Source: an uncultured Ruminococcus sp.
GTDB lineage: Bacteria > Bacillota > Clostridia > Oscillospirales > Ruminococcaceae
DNA: 57,885 nt
Assembly (NCBI GenBank): GCA_937907215.1
Contig: CALESG010000001.1
Location: forward strand, 1 to 57,885
Direction: 5' to 3'
Below are positions 45,380 to 53,011 of this stretch, in pieces (position 1 is the first letter of the stretch; every line of letters begins with the position of its first letter). A model generated the notes under the pieces. The model saw only the letters and a program-made list of their open reading frames with translations. It was not told the DNA's origin and made no database searches. The position numbers were made by a program, and so were the translations under genes.

Positions 45380-45750
45380 ACGATTTAACTATAGTATTAA
45401 GACAACGAATTTTGATTGTATATTCTGACATTGAATGGAGAGACGAGATGTTCAGTAAGGTTCTGGATACATATCCGCATGACCTGATTAACAAAATGAT
45501 TAAATCACGTTGTGGCTGCTGGATTGAACTGAAAGATGGAACAATGATTCGATTCGTCTACGCAAGCGATGCGGCTCGTGGCATTAGAGCAAATAAGATT
45601 ATTGCTCAGCCGGGTATTGCTGAAACCTTTTTATATACCGTATTTAGACGAATGCTGATAAGCGATTCTGATATGTACGTTGCGACAGACAATGACATCA
45701 AGCCTGCAGCTATTTACTACACAGACGAGGATACACGGAATGCTAAGTAA
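45376..45750 (+). CDS. Small protein with terminase-like motif
   Basis: A 124-aa protein coupled (ATGA) to the broken membrane gene. It contains VYASDAARGIRANKIIAQPG, close to VVTASDNARGNRCNVLLLDE just before and at the Walker B of this phage's own large terminase. It lacks a Walker A and the catalytic Glu, so it is not an ATPase by itself. Function unknown. A possible fragment or mimic of a terminase-type ATPase fold. Confidence 0.55.
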   Translation: MNDLTIVLRQRILIVYSDIEWRDEMFSKVLDTYPHDLINKMIKSRCGCWIELKDGTMIRFVYASDAARGIRANKIIAQPGIAETFLYTVFRRMLISDSDMYVATDNDIKPAAIYYTDEDTRNAK

Positions 45751-45949
45751 TGCTGAATTTCTTAACAAATGTAGATCAAATCAACCTATAACATGTGACG
45801 ATTTAGGTCTACCAGAATGGCGTAATCATACTGACGGAACTGTTTACATATGCGGCGGTTATACAATATATAAAACGCCTGACGGATATAGACATGAAAG
45901 CGGTAAATTTGTCACGCCGCTTCAAAGGTTATTATATGGATTAAAATAA
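45740..45949 (+). CDS. Small hypothetical protein
   Basis: A 69-aa protein starting MLSNAEFLNKC with Gly/Tyr-rich middle (YICGGYTIYKTPDGYRHESG). It overlaps the previous gene by 11 nt. ATG 45740 is chosen because earlier in-frame starts lie deep inside the neighbour. Function unknown. Confidence 0.5.
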   Translation: MLSNAEFLNKCRSNQPITCDDLGLPEWRNHTDGTVYICGGYTIYKTPDGYRHESGKFVTPLQRLLYGLK

Positions 45950-45979
45950 ATCAAATTCACGTTTTATAAACGTTAGAAT

Positions 45980-46022
45980 ACTATATATAGTTTTCATTAT
46001 CATTTCTTTATCTATATATAGT
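45980..46022. repeat. Paired CTATATATAG palindromes
   Basis: Two copies of the 10-bp palindrome CTATATATAG (45981-45990 and 46012-46021) lie 21 nt apart in the gap before the membrane gene at 46043. They may form one AT-rich hairpin or serve as paired binding sites. Confidence 0.45.
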
Positions 46023-46042
46023 ACCGCAAAGGTGGTGAAATA

Positions 46043-46411
46043 ATGAGATATATCAGTGAAATGCTGCGTATCAAGCATGAGAATGAAAGCAAAGCGCGCC
46101 TTAGAAAGCTCAGAGCTGAGAAAGCAAAAGGACGGCAGAAAAAGTCCAGAAATATTCCAACGAGTAAGCTTGTTCTCTGGGCTATGGTTATCCTTGTCTT
46201 CGGCATCGCTATTTGGTTTATGTATGAATCACATAGACTCTGTGATTTATCTCAAGCCTATGCTCTGCTCGGTATTGTAGCTTCTCTCGCACCTGTTATC
46301 TTCGGATATTACAGCAAGTCAAAGGCTGAGAACACCGAAGGTGGAATAGTCTATGAAACTGTTATGAAGGAACAGGAAACAGCAAGCAACTCGGAATCTG
46401 GAAAGGGGTAA
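46043..46411 (+). CDS. Two-helix membrane protein near holin
   Basis: A 122-aa protein with a highly basic N-terminal half (RLRKLRAEKAKGRQKKSR) and two membrane spans (about 45-63 and 75-89). GCAAAGGTGG sets the start. Small membrane proteins of this type precede holins in Firmicutes phages and may be part of the lysis system. Exact role unknown. Confidence 0.6.
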   Translation: MRYISEMLRIKHENESKARLRKLRAEKAKGRQKKSRNIPTSKLVLWAMVILVFGIAIWFMYESHRLCDLSQAYALLGIVASLAPVIFGYYSKSKAENTEGGIVYETVMKEQETASNSESGKG

Positions 46412-46417
46412 TGAATT

Positions 46418-46813
46418 ATGGAAGGATTACAGAAATTTTTACAGCTCCTGAACGATAACTGGACAAGTATTCTCGTATGCATCGGTCTTGTCATCGGCAT
46501 CGTGAAGAAAACTCAGGATTATATGTCTAAGAGCCAGGACGAAAAGATTGAAATCGCTAAGAAACAGATTCAGACAACTATTCTGAAAATGATTAGTGAT
46601 GCAGAGGTGGACTGGCGGGAATGGAGCGAAGCAGGCTCCATCAAGCGCGCTCAGGTAATCAAGCAGATTTATGAGGAATATCCTATCCTCTCTAAGGTCG
46701 TAGATCAGAAAGCTCTGATTGAATGGATTGACGAGCAGATTGATTCTGCGCTGGATACTCTGCGTGAAATTGTAAAAACAAATGCAACAGCTAACGGCAA
46801 GGACGGGAATTAA
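46418..46813 (+). CDS. Holin, LLH-like
   Basis: A 131-aa protein with one N-terminal membrane span (TSILVCIGLVIGIV, about 16-29) and a charged helical C-terminal domain, the layout of LLH-family phage holins. It would let the endolysin, encoded next, reach the cell wall. The stop codon lies inside a terminator hairpin. Confidence 0.7.
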   Translation: MEGLQKFLQLLNDNWTSILVCIGLVIGIVKKTQDYMSKSQDEKIEIAKKQIQTTILKMISDAEVDWREWSEAGSIKRAQVIKQIYEEYPILSKVVDQKALIEWIDEQIDSALDTLREIVKTNATANGKDGN

Positions 46814-46830
46814 AACCCGTCTTTCTTGTT
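46802..46830 (+). terminator. Terminator overlapping holin stop
   Basis: GACGGG (46802-46807) pairs with CCCGTC (46816-46821), followed by TTTCTTGTT. The stem includes the last holin codons, so translation could affect termination. Confidence 0.6.
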
Positions 46831-46838
46831 AGGTTATC

Positions 46839-46858
46839 ATGCTAATTAAATTATTTAC
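46839..46858 (+). promoter_or_regulatory. Dispersed 20-bp element, copy 6 (before endolysin)
   Basis: ATGCTAATTAAATTATTTAC, identical over all 20 bp to copy 1, 46 kb away. It sits between the holin terminator and the GAAAGGGG of the endolysin, so it is the natural place for an endolysin-specific start. Confidence 0.7.
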
Positions 46859-46878
46859 GAAAGGGGATTGATTTCTCT

Positions 46879-48477
46879 ATGGCATTAAAAGGAACGACAA
46901 ATGAAGAACGCATCTGGAACTTTTGTATCGGCAAAGGAATGAGCAAATGCGGAGCCGCAGGTCTCATGGGAAATATCTACGCAGAAAGCGGATTAGTCCC
47001 TACGAACCTGCAAAATTCATTTGAAAAGAAACTCGGATATACCGATGCAGCTTACACTGCAGCAGTCGATAACGGTTCGTATAAGAACTTTGTACGAGAT
47101 AGCGCTGGCTATGGTTTATGTCAGTGGACTTATTGGAGCAGAAAACAGGCATTGTTTGCATTCTGTCAGTCCAAAGGTACATCTATCGGCGATCTGGAAA
47201 TGCAGCTTGAGTTCATGTACAAGGAGCTGAGTGAAAACTACGGTACTGTTCTCTCCGAACTGCGTAGCGCTACGTCCGTTCTGCAGGCATCAAATGCTGT
47301 GCTCTTAAAGTATGAGCGTCCGGCAGACCAGAGTTCTGCTGTACAGAGCCGCAGAGCATCTTACGGTCAGGTATACTACGACAAATTTGCTTCAAAAACA
47401 ACTCAGACAGAAGGAGGTAAAACTATGGGTTACACAAACAGTTCACTTGTAGATTGTGTGGTAAAGAGTCCTAACCACAGCGGCAGACGTACTCACTCAA
47501 TCGACAGATTAACACCGCATTGCGTTGTTGGACAGCTCTCCGCCGAATCTATCGGCAGCTGCTTTACAAGCTCTTCCGTACAGGCAAGCTGCAATTATGG
47601 TATCGGTAAAGATGGACGAGTTGTATTATGCGTGGATGAGGCTAATCGTAGCTGGTGCTCATCCAGTAATGCAAATGACCAGCGAGCAATTACCATCGAG
47701 TGTGCAAGCGGTATGAAAGAACCATACGAAATGAACGACGTCGTTTACGAAAAACTGATTAAGCTTTGTGCTGATATCTGTCGTAGAAACGGCAAGAACA
47801 AAGTAGTTTGGAAAGGCAGTAAGGAAGCAGCTCTGGCATATGAACCAAAGAGCAATGAAATGGTTCTGACCGCTCATCGCTTCTTTGCAAATAAGAGTTG
47901 CCCTGGCAACTGGTTGTATTCAAGATACAGCGATTTAGCAAATCGTATCAACGCATTACTCGGAAGTGGCTCTACATCGACTGGAGGAAACACCTCTGGT
48001 TCTACAAGCACTACTACTCCATCAAAGACAAATACCAACTTCCCGAATACTCCGTTCACGGTCAATGTTCTTGTGTCGGATTTAAACATCAGAAAAACAC
48101 CGAATGGAGATATTGTTGGTCAGACTGGTAAGGGTGTATTCACAATTACTACTGTCAGCAATGGATGGGGAAAATTGAAATCTGGTGCTGGCTGGATTTA
48201 TCTTGCAAATGCATCTTACTGTACGATTGGTTCTACCGTATCTGGTTCCTCCTCAAAACCAGCTGCAAGTAACGTACCGTACAAAGTTCGTGTTGACGCA
48301 AGCGATCTCAGAATTCGCTCAGGAGCTGGCACAAACTATCCTACTACTGGTGGATACACCGGAAAGGGAACGTTCACTATTGTTGATGAAAAAGCAGGAA
48401 CTGGTTCTACTAAGGGCTGGGGAAAACTGAAATCCGGAGCCGGATGGATTTCTCTTGATTACTGCGTAAAACTGTAA
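46879..48477 (+). CDS. Endolysin: lysozyme-like, amidase and SH3 domains
   Basis: A 532-aa modular lysin. Residues 1-175 form a phage tail-lysozyme-type domain (GLMGNIYAESGL with catalytic Glu candidate, then GYGLCQWT). Residues of about 185-365 form an amidase_2-type N-acetylmuramoyl-L-alanine amidase: PHCVVGQ (zinc His), TIECASG and TAHRFFANKSCPG. Two SH3-like wall-binding repeats follow (VNVLVSDLNIRKTP and VRVDASDLRIRSG), both ending KLKSGAGWI. An internal in-frame ATG at 47425 with AAGGAGGT (47411-47418) at ideal spacing would produce a second 350-aa product with amidase and SH3 only. Confidence 0.88.
   Translation: MALKGTTNEERIWNFCIGKGMSKCGAAGLMGNIYAESGLVPTNLQNSFEKKLGYTDAAYTAAVDNGSYKNFVRDSAGYGLCQWTYWSRKQALFAFCQSKGTSIGDLEMQLEFMYKELSENYGTVLSELRSATSVLQASNAVLLKYERPADQSSAVQSRRASYGQVYYDKFASKTTQTEGGKTMGYTNSSLVDCVVKSPNHSGRRTHSIDRLTPHCVVGQLSAESIGSCFTSSSVQASCNYGIGKDGRVVLCVDEANRSWCSSSNANDQRAITIECASGMKEPYEMNDVVYEKLIKLCADICRRNGKNKVVWKGSKEAALAYEPKSNEMVLTAHRFFANKSCPGNWLYSRYSDLANRINALLGSGSTSTGGNTSGSTSTTTPSKTNTNFPNTPFTVNVLVSDLNIRKTPNGDIVGQTGKGVFTITTVSNGWGKLKSGAGWIYLANASYCTIGSTVSGSSSKPAASNVPYKVRVDASDLRIRSGAGTNYPTTGGYTGKGTFTIVDEKAGTGSTKGWGKLKSGAGWISLDYCVKL
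47411..47427 (+). promoter_or_regulatory. Internal ribosome binding site and start in endolysin
   Basis: AAGGAGGT (47411-47418), 6-nt spacer, ATG 47425-47427, in frame with the endolysin (codon 183) and exactly at the boundary between the lysozyme-like and amidase domains. Confidence 0.7.
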
Positions 48478-48540
48478 TCTATGTTTGGGCGGTTCATTCC
48501 GTCCTTACATATTTCCGGCATGTAACTTTTGGAGGGAAAT

Positions 48541-49056
48541 ATGGAAAAATTACTTACAAACTATTCTCCCACAGATATTATCATGTACACAGTAATCCTG
48601 TGTCTTGCTGTTAAGGGAGTAGTGTCTTTTATCGACTGGGCTTGTGATCGTGTCCGCAAATACTATGATAAAGACCATGACGAACGAGAAGAGATTGACA
48701 CGATTAAAGAAGATGTAGACGAGCTGAAGGAAGCTAAAGAAGATACGAATGATTCTGTGGACAAAATCAAGGAGAGTATTGCTATGTTGATTGAATCTGA
48801 CAAGGAGAGTATTAAAGCTTATGCGACAGAACGTCATCATTTCTTTGTATATGAACAAGGGTGGATTGACAACTACTCTTTGGAGTGTTTAGAGCGTAGA
48901 TTTGTAATCTACCAGCACGAAAACGGCAACTCATTCGTAGAAGGTCTGATGGACGAAATACGTGCATTGCCGAAACAGCCGCCGGAACAGTATAAGCACA
49001 AATTTGACGGTACTGCTACATACGTGAAGAACGCAAAAGCTAAGACAAAGCATTAA
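48541..49056 (+). CDS. Membrane-anchored coiled-coil protein
   Basis: A 171-aa protein with one N-terminal membrane span (IIMYTVILCLAVKGVVSFI), a charged coiled coil (about 40-90) and a soluble C-terminus. ATG 48541 follows GGAGGG. TTG 48529 is the ribosome binding site itself. Lying directly after the endolysin, it could be a second holin, a holin antagonist or a superinfection-exclusion factor. This is positional inference. Confidence 0.5.
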   Translation: MEKLLTNYSPTDIIMYTVILCLAVKGVVSFIDWACDRVRKYYDKDHDEREEIDTIKEDVDELKEAKEDTNDSVDKIKESIAMLIESDKESIKAYATERHHFFVYEQGWIDNYSLECLERRFVIYQHENGNSFVEGLMDEIRALPKQPPEQYKHKFDGTATYVKNAKAKTKH

Positions 49057-49073
49057 ACAGGAGGTGCTTGAGA

Positions 49074-49358
49074 ATGTATAGAATTATGATTGCTCAGGCT
49101 AAGCGGGATAACTACGAAACGCTGTATAAGTATTTGACAACAAATATTGATGGTGAGGTAATTCCGCTTGAACTCGGTTCCAAAGAAGCTTTGGATAAAA
49201 GAGTTGAAAAGATGCTCAATGAAGAGGGGTATGCTAAGAGTGACTTCATTATCGTAAGAGTCGTTGACTATACGATTGATGCTACTGCATACACTAATAC
49301 AGACGCTGATACCGATACTTCCGATATTGACGTGACACTGTTAAGAGCAGAAAAGTAA
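49074..49358 (+). CDS. Last late-operon small protein
   Basis: A 94-aa protein (MYRIMIAQAKRDNYETLYKY at its start) with an acidic Thr/Asp-rich end. ATG 49074 is preferred to TTG 49068 because GGAGGTG precedes it at normal distance. It ends before the strong terminator at 49393. Function unknown. Confidence 0.55.
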   Translation: MYRIMIAQAKRDNYETLYKYLTTNIDGEVIPLELGSKEALDKRVEKMLNEEGYAKSDFIIVRVVDYTIDATAYTNTDADTDTSDIDVTLLRAEK

Positions 49359-49392
49359 TATGTAAGGAATTGTGAGTGTGTATATAAATATA

Positions 49393-49434
49393 GGCAGATT
49401 GGTAAATCAAACCAGTCTGCCTTCTTTTTTTCTC
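49393..49434 (+). terminator. Terminator of the rightward late block
   Basis: GGCAGATTGG (49393-49402) pairs with CCAGTCTGCC (49412-49421), 10 bp with one wobble, followed by TTCTTTTTTTC. It stops late transcription before the integrase, which is on the other strand. Confidence 0.85.
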
Positions 49435-49442
49435 AAAAGAAA

Positions 49443-49464
49443 GGGGCGGGCTTTCACCCACCCC
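49443..49464 (-). terminator. Terminator of the leftward integrase transcript
   Basis: GGGGCGGG (49443-49450) and CCCACCCC (49457-49464) pair with one mismatch. On the - strand the stem is followed by TTTCTTTTG. It faces the late terminator, so the two convergent units are insulated. Confidence 0.65.
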
Positions 49465-49502
49465 GTAATGTATATGTGTAAATTGATACTGTAACCCATC
49501 AT

Positions 49503-49868
49503 TTTGCGTAAACTTCGCTGAAGATAATCAAAATTTATCTTACGCAATTCGCTACTCAACTTTGACGCAAAACCATATGATATTTTGTGATAAAATACGA
49601 TACTTTATGATAGTTACTCAAACCACATATTAGACACAAGCCTTCTGCAAGTCATTGAATTTCAAGTAATTATAAGGCTTATACGATTTAGTTTGCTGAG
49701 GTACTTACATTCCCATCTGAATTGCGAAGTATTTTCTTAACTCCTTGTATTTCAAGGGCTTACGGAGATTAAATTCTGCTATCTACGCAACTTTTACGCA
49801 ACTCTTTTCGAGCTTACTGTATCGCGGATTCTTCAATCTCGACGCAATGTAAGGTTTACGCAACTCTC
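49503..49868. other. Probable attP: dyad core with repeated arm sites
   Basis: A non-coding stretch next to the integrase 3' end. The sequence ACGCAA recurs: inverted at 49503-49512 (TTTGCGTAAA), and direct at 49540-49549, 49564-49572, 49783-49793, 49793-49808, 49841-49849 and 49855-49866. The two longest matches read TTTACGCAACTC or TTTTACGCAACTC. A further copy is at 51124-51137. Between the two groups lie CATTGAATTTCAAG (49653-49666) and the dyad CCTTG-TATTT-CAAGG (49743-49757), the best core candidates. This layout (arm sites around a core) is typical of tyrosine integrase attachment sites. Confidence 0.65.
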
Positions 49869-51065
49869 TTATTCTAAGAAGTTACCAACCTTCTGCACCT
49901 CTTTCTGACGCAAATCGTCTAATATATGTGTATATGACACCGTAGTTGCATAATTGGCATGTCCCATTATACTCTGTACAAACAATGGGTCAAGCCCCTT
50001 TTCAAAACAACGTGTTGCAAATGTGTGACGAAAAGCATGTGGATGTAAGTGTTCAAACATCACTGGCTCTCTGTGCTCTCTGAATGCTTTTGTCATCTCC
50101 TTGAGATTGATGCTCTGGACTACTTTGTCTATGTCATGTACAATGACATATCGGGTCACAGGCGATCCTACAGTGCTTGTGAAGACAAGATTACCTAACT
50201 CAGGTCTTGCTCTCCATCTGTCACCCAAACGTTTCTTATACTCATCCTGTTTCTTCTTCCAGCTCTTCAAACAAGCTTCTGTCTCTCCAAAGAACGGGAT
50301 CGCTCTGTATGAGTTAGCTGTTTTCGGCGTAGTAAGTTCTTCAATTTTTCTTCCATCAATATATGCGGTCTGCATGGATCTATTAATATTGATGACTTTA
50401 TTCTCGAAGTCAACATCTCGCCATTGCAACCCAGAGAACTCTCCGATTCTCATTCCGGTTAAAAGAAGAATCTTGTACGCTTCATAGTAATACCTATCCT
50501 TGACCTCATTCAAGAATAAGTCCTGTTCCCACTGCTTCATAACTCTTCTTTCTTTACGCTCGTTTGCATTCTGGATTTTAATCCCTACGCATGGATTTAC
50601 ATTGATGATGTGATTTACAATAGCAATCTCCATGCATTCGTTCACAATTCCAAGAGCTTCTTTTACAGAACGGTCTGTATATCCTTTCTCAATCAACTCT
50701 GTTGTAGCAGCCTGCACATTCATCTGAGAGATATTTTCCATTCGTTTCTCTCCGAGAATTTTACAGTAGGTATTTCTTACTTTTCTGTCATACGTCTTTC
50801 TGCTTACATCAGATTTTAACTGAGGTGATTTACACTTTTCAAACCATTCCTGATACCACTCTCCAAATGTGACGTTAGGTCTTACATTCTTTTCGTCTCG
50901 TAACACTCTAGCTTTCTCAGCTTCAAATTCCTTTTTCAGCTTTGCTAGATTCATGTCATAAATATCTATTTTTGTGCCGCATATAACGGCTCTGGCTTCG
51001 TATCTACCGTCCTTTCTCTGACTAAATCCTCTACCCAGTTCTTTACCATTTAAGTCTCTTCCCAT
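49869..51065 (-). CDS. int: Phage integrase (tyrosine recombinase)
   Basis: A 398-aa integrase. Domains in order: N-terminal arm-binding (AP2-like) region (GFSQRKDGRYEARAVICG), SAM-like core-binding domain, and catalytic domain with Arg206 (TGMRIGEFSG), Lys248 (TPKTANSYR), HAFR (343-346), His369 (MGHANYATT) and Tyr378 (SYTHI). All catalytic residues are intact. ATG 51065 is set by GAAAGGAA. TTG 51071 is too close. The excisionase gene lies 87 bp upstream. Confidence 0.93.
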   Translation of the reverse strand: MGRDLNGKELGRGFSQRKDGRYEARAVICGTKIDIYDMNLAKLKKEFEAEKARVLRDEKNVRPNVTFGEWYQEWFEKCKSPQLKSDVSRKTYDRKVRNTYCKILGEKRMENISQMNVQAATTELIEKGYTDRSVKEALGIVNECMEIAIVNHIINVNPCVGIKIQNANERKERRVMKQWEQDLFLNEVKDRYYYEAYKILLLTGMRIGEFSGLQWRDVDFENKVININRSMQTAYIDGRKIEELTTPKTANSYRAIPFFGETEACLKSWKKKQDEYKKRLGDRWRARPELGNLVFTSTVGSPVTRYVIVHDIDKVVQSINLKEMTKAFREHREPVMFEHLHPHAFRHTFATRCFEKGLDPLFVQSIMGHANYATTVSYTHILDDLRQKEVQKVGNFLE

Positions 51066-51151
51066 AATCAATATTCCTTTCTATATTGACTACAGCATCA
51101 ACTTACACATATACATTACACTATTTTACGCAAAAATACAACAGCAAACTT

Positions 51152-51340
51152 TTACACAGGGATATGGTATTTCGCGCATCTATCTAAGTATTCATCAAAT
51201 TTCTTCTTATTAACATACAGCCTATTTCCAAGTATCACTGTAAACGTACTATTAGGTCTTTTTAGTATTTCTCTGACCTTTGTTTCTCCCCACCCTGTGT
51301 ACTCGCACACCTCTTTGAGGCTCATCAATATTTTTTCCAT
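51152..51340 (-). CDS. xis: Excisionase-like DNA-binding protein
   Basis: A 62-aa protein with a winged-helix/MerR-like HTH (LKEVCEYTGWGETKVREILK) and a wing segment (VILGNRLYVNKKKFDEYL), the usual layout of Tn916-type excisionases. AAGGAG is placed 10 nt before the ATG. It is directly upstream of int in the same direction. It would steer int towards excision. Confidence 0.78.
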   Translation of the reverse strand: MEKILMSLKEVCEYTGWGETKVREILKRPNSTFTVILGNRLYVNKKKFDEYLDRCAKYHIPV

Positions 51341-51359
51341 ATGTATAATATCTCCTTAT

Positions 51360-51390
51360 AAAATAGAGGCAGGCTTACGCCCACCTCTTT
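51360..51390 (-). terminator. Terminator after dUTPase
   Basis: On the - strand AGAGG-TG-GGC, short loop, GCC-TG-CCTCT (51365-51388), followed by ATTTTATAAGG. It separates the nucleotide-metabolism operon from xis-int. Confidence 0.6.
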
Positions 51391-51393
51391 GTG

Positions 51394-51849
51394 TTATGAC
51401 AGCGAAACTCCTGTGCTACCAAACCCGCCAGCTCCACGTTTCGTATCAGATAACTCTTCAACTTCCTGCAGGCTAACATTAATGTACGGCATGATAACCA
51501 ACTGAGCAATACGATCTCCATTGTGAATTGTTTCGCACTTATCTGAATCATTATGTATCGCAACAATGATCTCTCCTCGATAATCAGAATCGACCACACC
51601 TACACAGTTGGATGGTCTCAAGCCTCGTTTTGCGGCAAGCCCGCTTCTTGCAAATACGCCACCAAAGCATCCTACCGGAATTTCTGCTGCAATACCTGTT
51701 CCGATTTTTACTGTCGCTCCTGCTGGAATATCAACAGCACCTGATTCGATATATGCGTATAAGTCAATCCCTGCTGCATATTCTGAGCCTTTTGTAGGTA
51801 CAATGGAGTCATTATTTAATTTATTTACATTCATATTTACTGTTGTCAT
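51394..51849 (-). CDS. dut: dUTP diphosphatase
   Basis: A 151-aa trimeric-type dUTPase hydrolysing dUTP to dUMP. All five motifs are visible: AAGIDLYAY, FARSGLAAKRG, GVVDSDYRGEI (catalytic Asp), GDRIAQLVI and the flexible C-terminal RGAGGFGSTG. It keeps uracil out of phage DNA and supplies dUMP for the ThyX-like enzyme. Confidence 0.95.
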   Translation of the reverse strand: MTTVNMNVNKLNNDSIVPTKGSEYAAGIDLYAYIESGAVDIPAGATVKIGTGIAAEIPVGCFGGVFARSGLAAKRGLRPSNCVGVVDSDYRGEIIVAIHNDSDKCETIHNGDRIAQLVIMPYINVSLQEVEELSDTKRGAGGFGSTGVSLS

Positions 51850-51860
51850 TATTTTCTCTC

Positions 51861-52289
51861 CTATTTGTATAATTGATATTTTTTACTGATCTTGTGAGCG
51901 ATCTCATCATCTAACGGACAAAACCAAATGCCAGTAAGTGTTGTACCGTTATCTTCTTCTGGTTCAAGTTCTGTAAGGCAGTTATCATAGATACACCCAT
52001 AATCGATGTCTTCCACAAGACCCAACTCATCTGCAATGGCTTTTGCTTTAAGCAACTGGTTCTTATTCTTTGCCTCGCACACTGTCTTTGTGAATGATCC
52101 GCATACATAGTCTATATACACATCAACAGGCATTGTCATCTGTGTCATATACTGCCCATCGTTTGTTCGGTATAAGTTACCCTTACGAATCTTTGAAGTC
52201 CAGTATGCTTCGGCACAATGCATCACCTGTGCAAGCAGTTTTCCTGTAGACATATGTAAATCTTTTCTCATAATAAACAATCTTCTCAT
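51861..52289 (-). CDS. Pth2-like peptidyl-tRNA hydrolase family protein
   Basis: A 142-aa protein. MRKDLHMSTGKLLAQVMHCA matches the N-terminal signature of archaeal/eukaryotic-type peptidyl-tRNA hydrolase (RKDL, then GK, AQ, H-A), and GTTLTGIWFCPLDDE matches its C-terminal strand. The family releases tRNA from dropped-off peptides. Bacteria normally use the unrelated Pth1, so a phage Pth2 is notable. The start overlaps the upstream gene's TGA (ATGA). Confidence 0.7.
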   Translation of the reverse strand: MRRLFIMRKDLHMSTGKLLAQVMHCAEAYWTSKIRKGNLYRTNDGQYMTQMTMPVDVYIDYVCGSFTKTVCEAKNKNQLLKAKAIADELGLVEDIDYGCIYDNCLTELEPEEDNGTTLTGIWFCPLDDEIAHKISKKYQLYK

Positions 52290-52513
52290 TCTTTAGTCCA
52301 CCTTTCAGTCCATCTCGGTAATACGCAAACAAAGAAACTGAGTATAATTAATACCAGTATCTTTAGCCCAAGCGATAACAGGATCGGGAAAAATATCCAC
52401 ACCCAATACCAATGCAGTATTCCGAGAAGATTAAGCACCATAAAAATTGCCGTTAAGACATATTTAATACTATGCCATGGGATTGATCTTTTCAGTTCAT
52501 TCTTTCTGCTCAT
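52286..52513 (-). CDS. Small two-span membrane protein
   Basis: A 75-aa protein with two hydrophobic helices (YVLTAIFMVLNLLGILHWYW and ILVLIILSFFVCVLP) and basic ends. It is coupled on both sides by ATGA-type or longer overlaps with nrdG and the Pth2-like gene. Function unknown. Confidence 0.6.
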   Translation of the reverse strand: MSRKNELKRSIPWHSIKYVLTAIFMVLNLLGILHWYWVWIFFPILLSLGLKILVLIILSFFVCVLPRWTERWTKE

Positions 52514-53009
52514 GCTGCTTTCTCCATTCTTTCATGCTAATTATTCGCTGATTTGAAGAGCCTCTAAACTCTAACGTGATGTCTTTTAGTTCTTCTACAA
52601 AGCGCCCATCTACCAATATGTCTATCATGGAAAGGAATGTATCAGTAACTTCACATCTGCAAGAAGCTCCGTCTGTTAATGCTTGTTCAAGAGTATACCC
52701 GGTATAGCACCATATATCTTTTTCTGGACAATCAGATTTGACTCTTTTGAGGAGTCGTATTAAACCACGTTGATTTTCTGGTTCAAACGGCTCCCCTCCG
52801 AGTATTGTCAGACCTTGAATATACGGCTTTGATAATAACTTGATAATGTACTCTTCGGTTTCTTCTGTGTATAGAGTTCCGTAATCAAAATTCCATGTCT
52901 CTGGCTGAAAGCAATTCTTGCAATGATTTCTGCATCCAGATACAAACAAGCTCACTCTCACACCTTTGCCATTCGCAATATCACAATCTCTTATCTTGCC
53001 GTAATACAT
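52497..53009 (-). CDS. nrdG: Anaerobic RNR activating protein
   Basis: A 170-aa radical SAM enzyme. CRNHCKNC (C-x3-C-x2-C) binds the [4Fe-4S] cluster and LGGEPFEP is the SAM-binding GGE motif. It makes the glycyl radical on NrdD, encoded 2 nt upstream. Presence requires an anaerobic host metabolism. Confidence 0.95.
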   Translation of the reverse strand: MYYGKIRDCDIANGKGVRVSLFVSGCRNHCKNCFQPETWNFDYGTLYTEETEEYIIKLLSKPYIQGLTILGGEPFEPENQRGLIRLLKRVKSDCPEKDIWCYTGYTLEQALTDGASCRCEVTDTFLSMIDILVDGRFVEELKDITLEFRGSSNQRIISMKEWRKQHEQKE

Positions 53010-53011
53010 CT

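Noticed and set aside
52532..52543. Seventh copy of the dispersed element (ATGCTAATTATT)
   Set aside because: It lies inside nrdG coding sequence, matches only the left 10 bases and lacks the TAAAT-N-ATTTA core.
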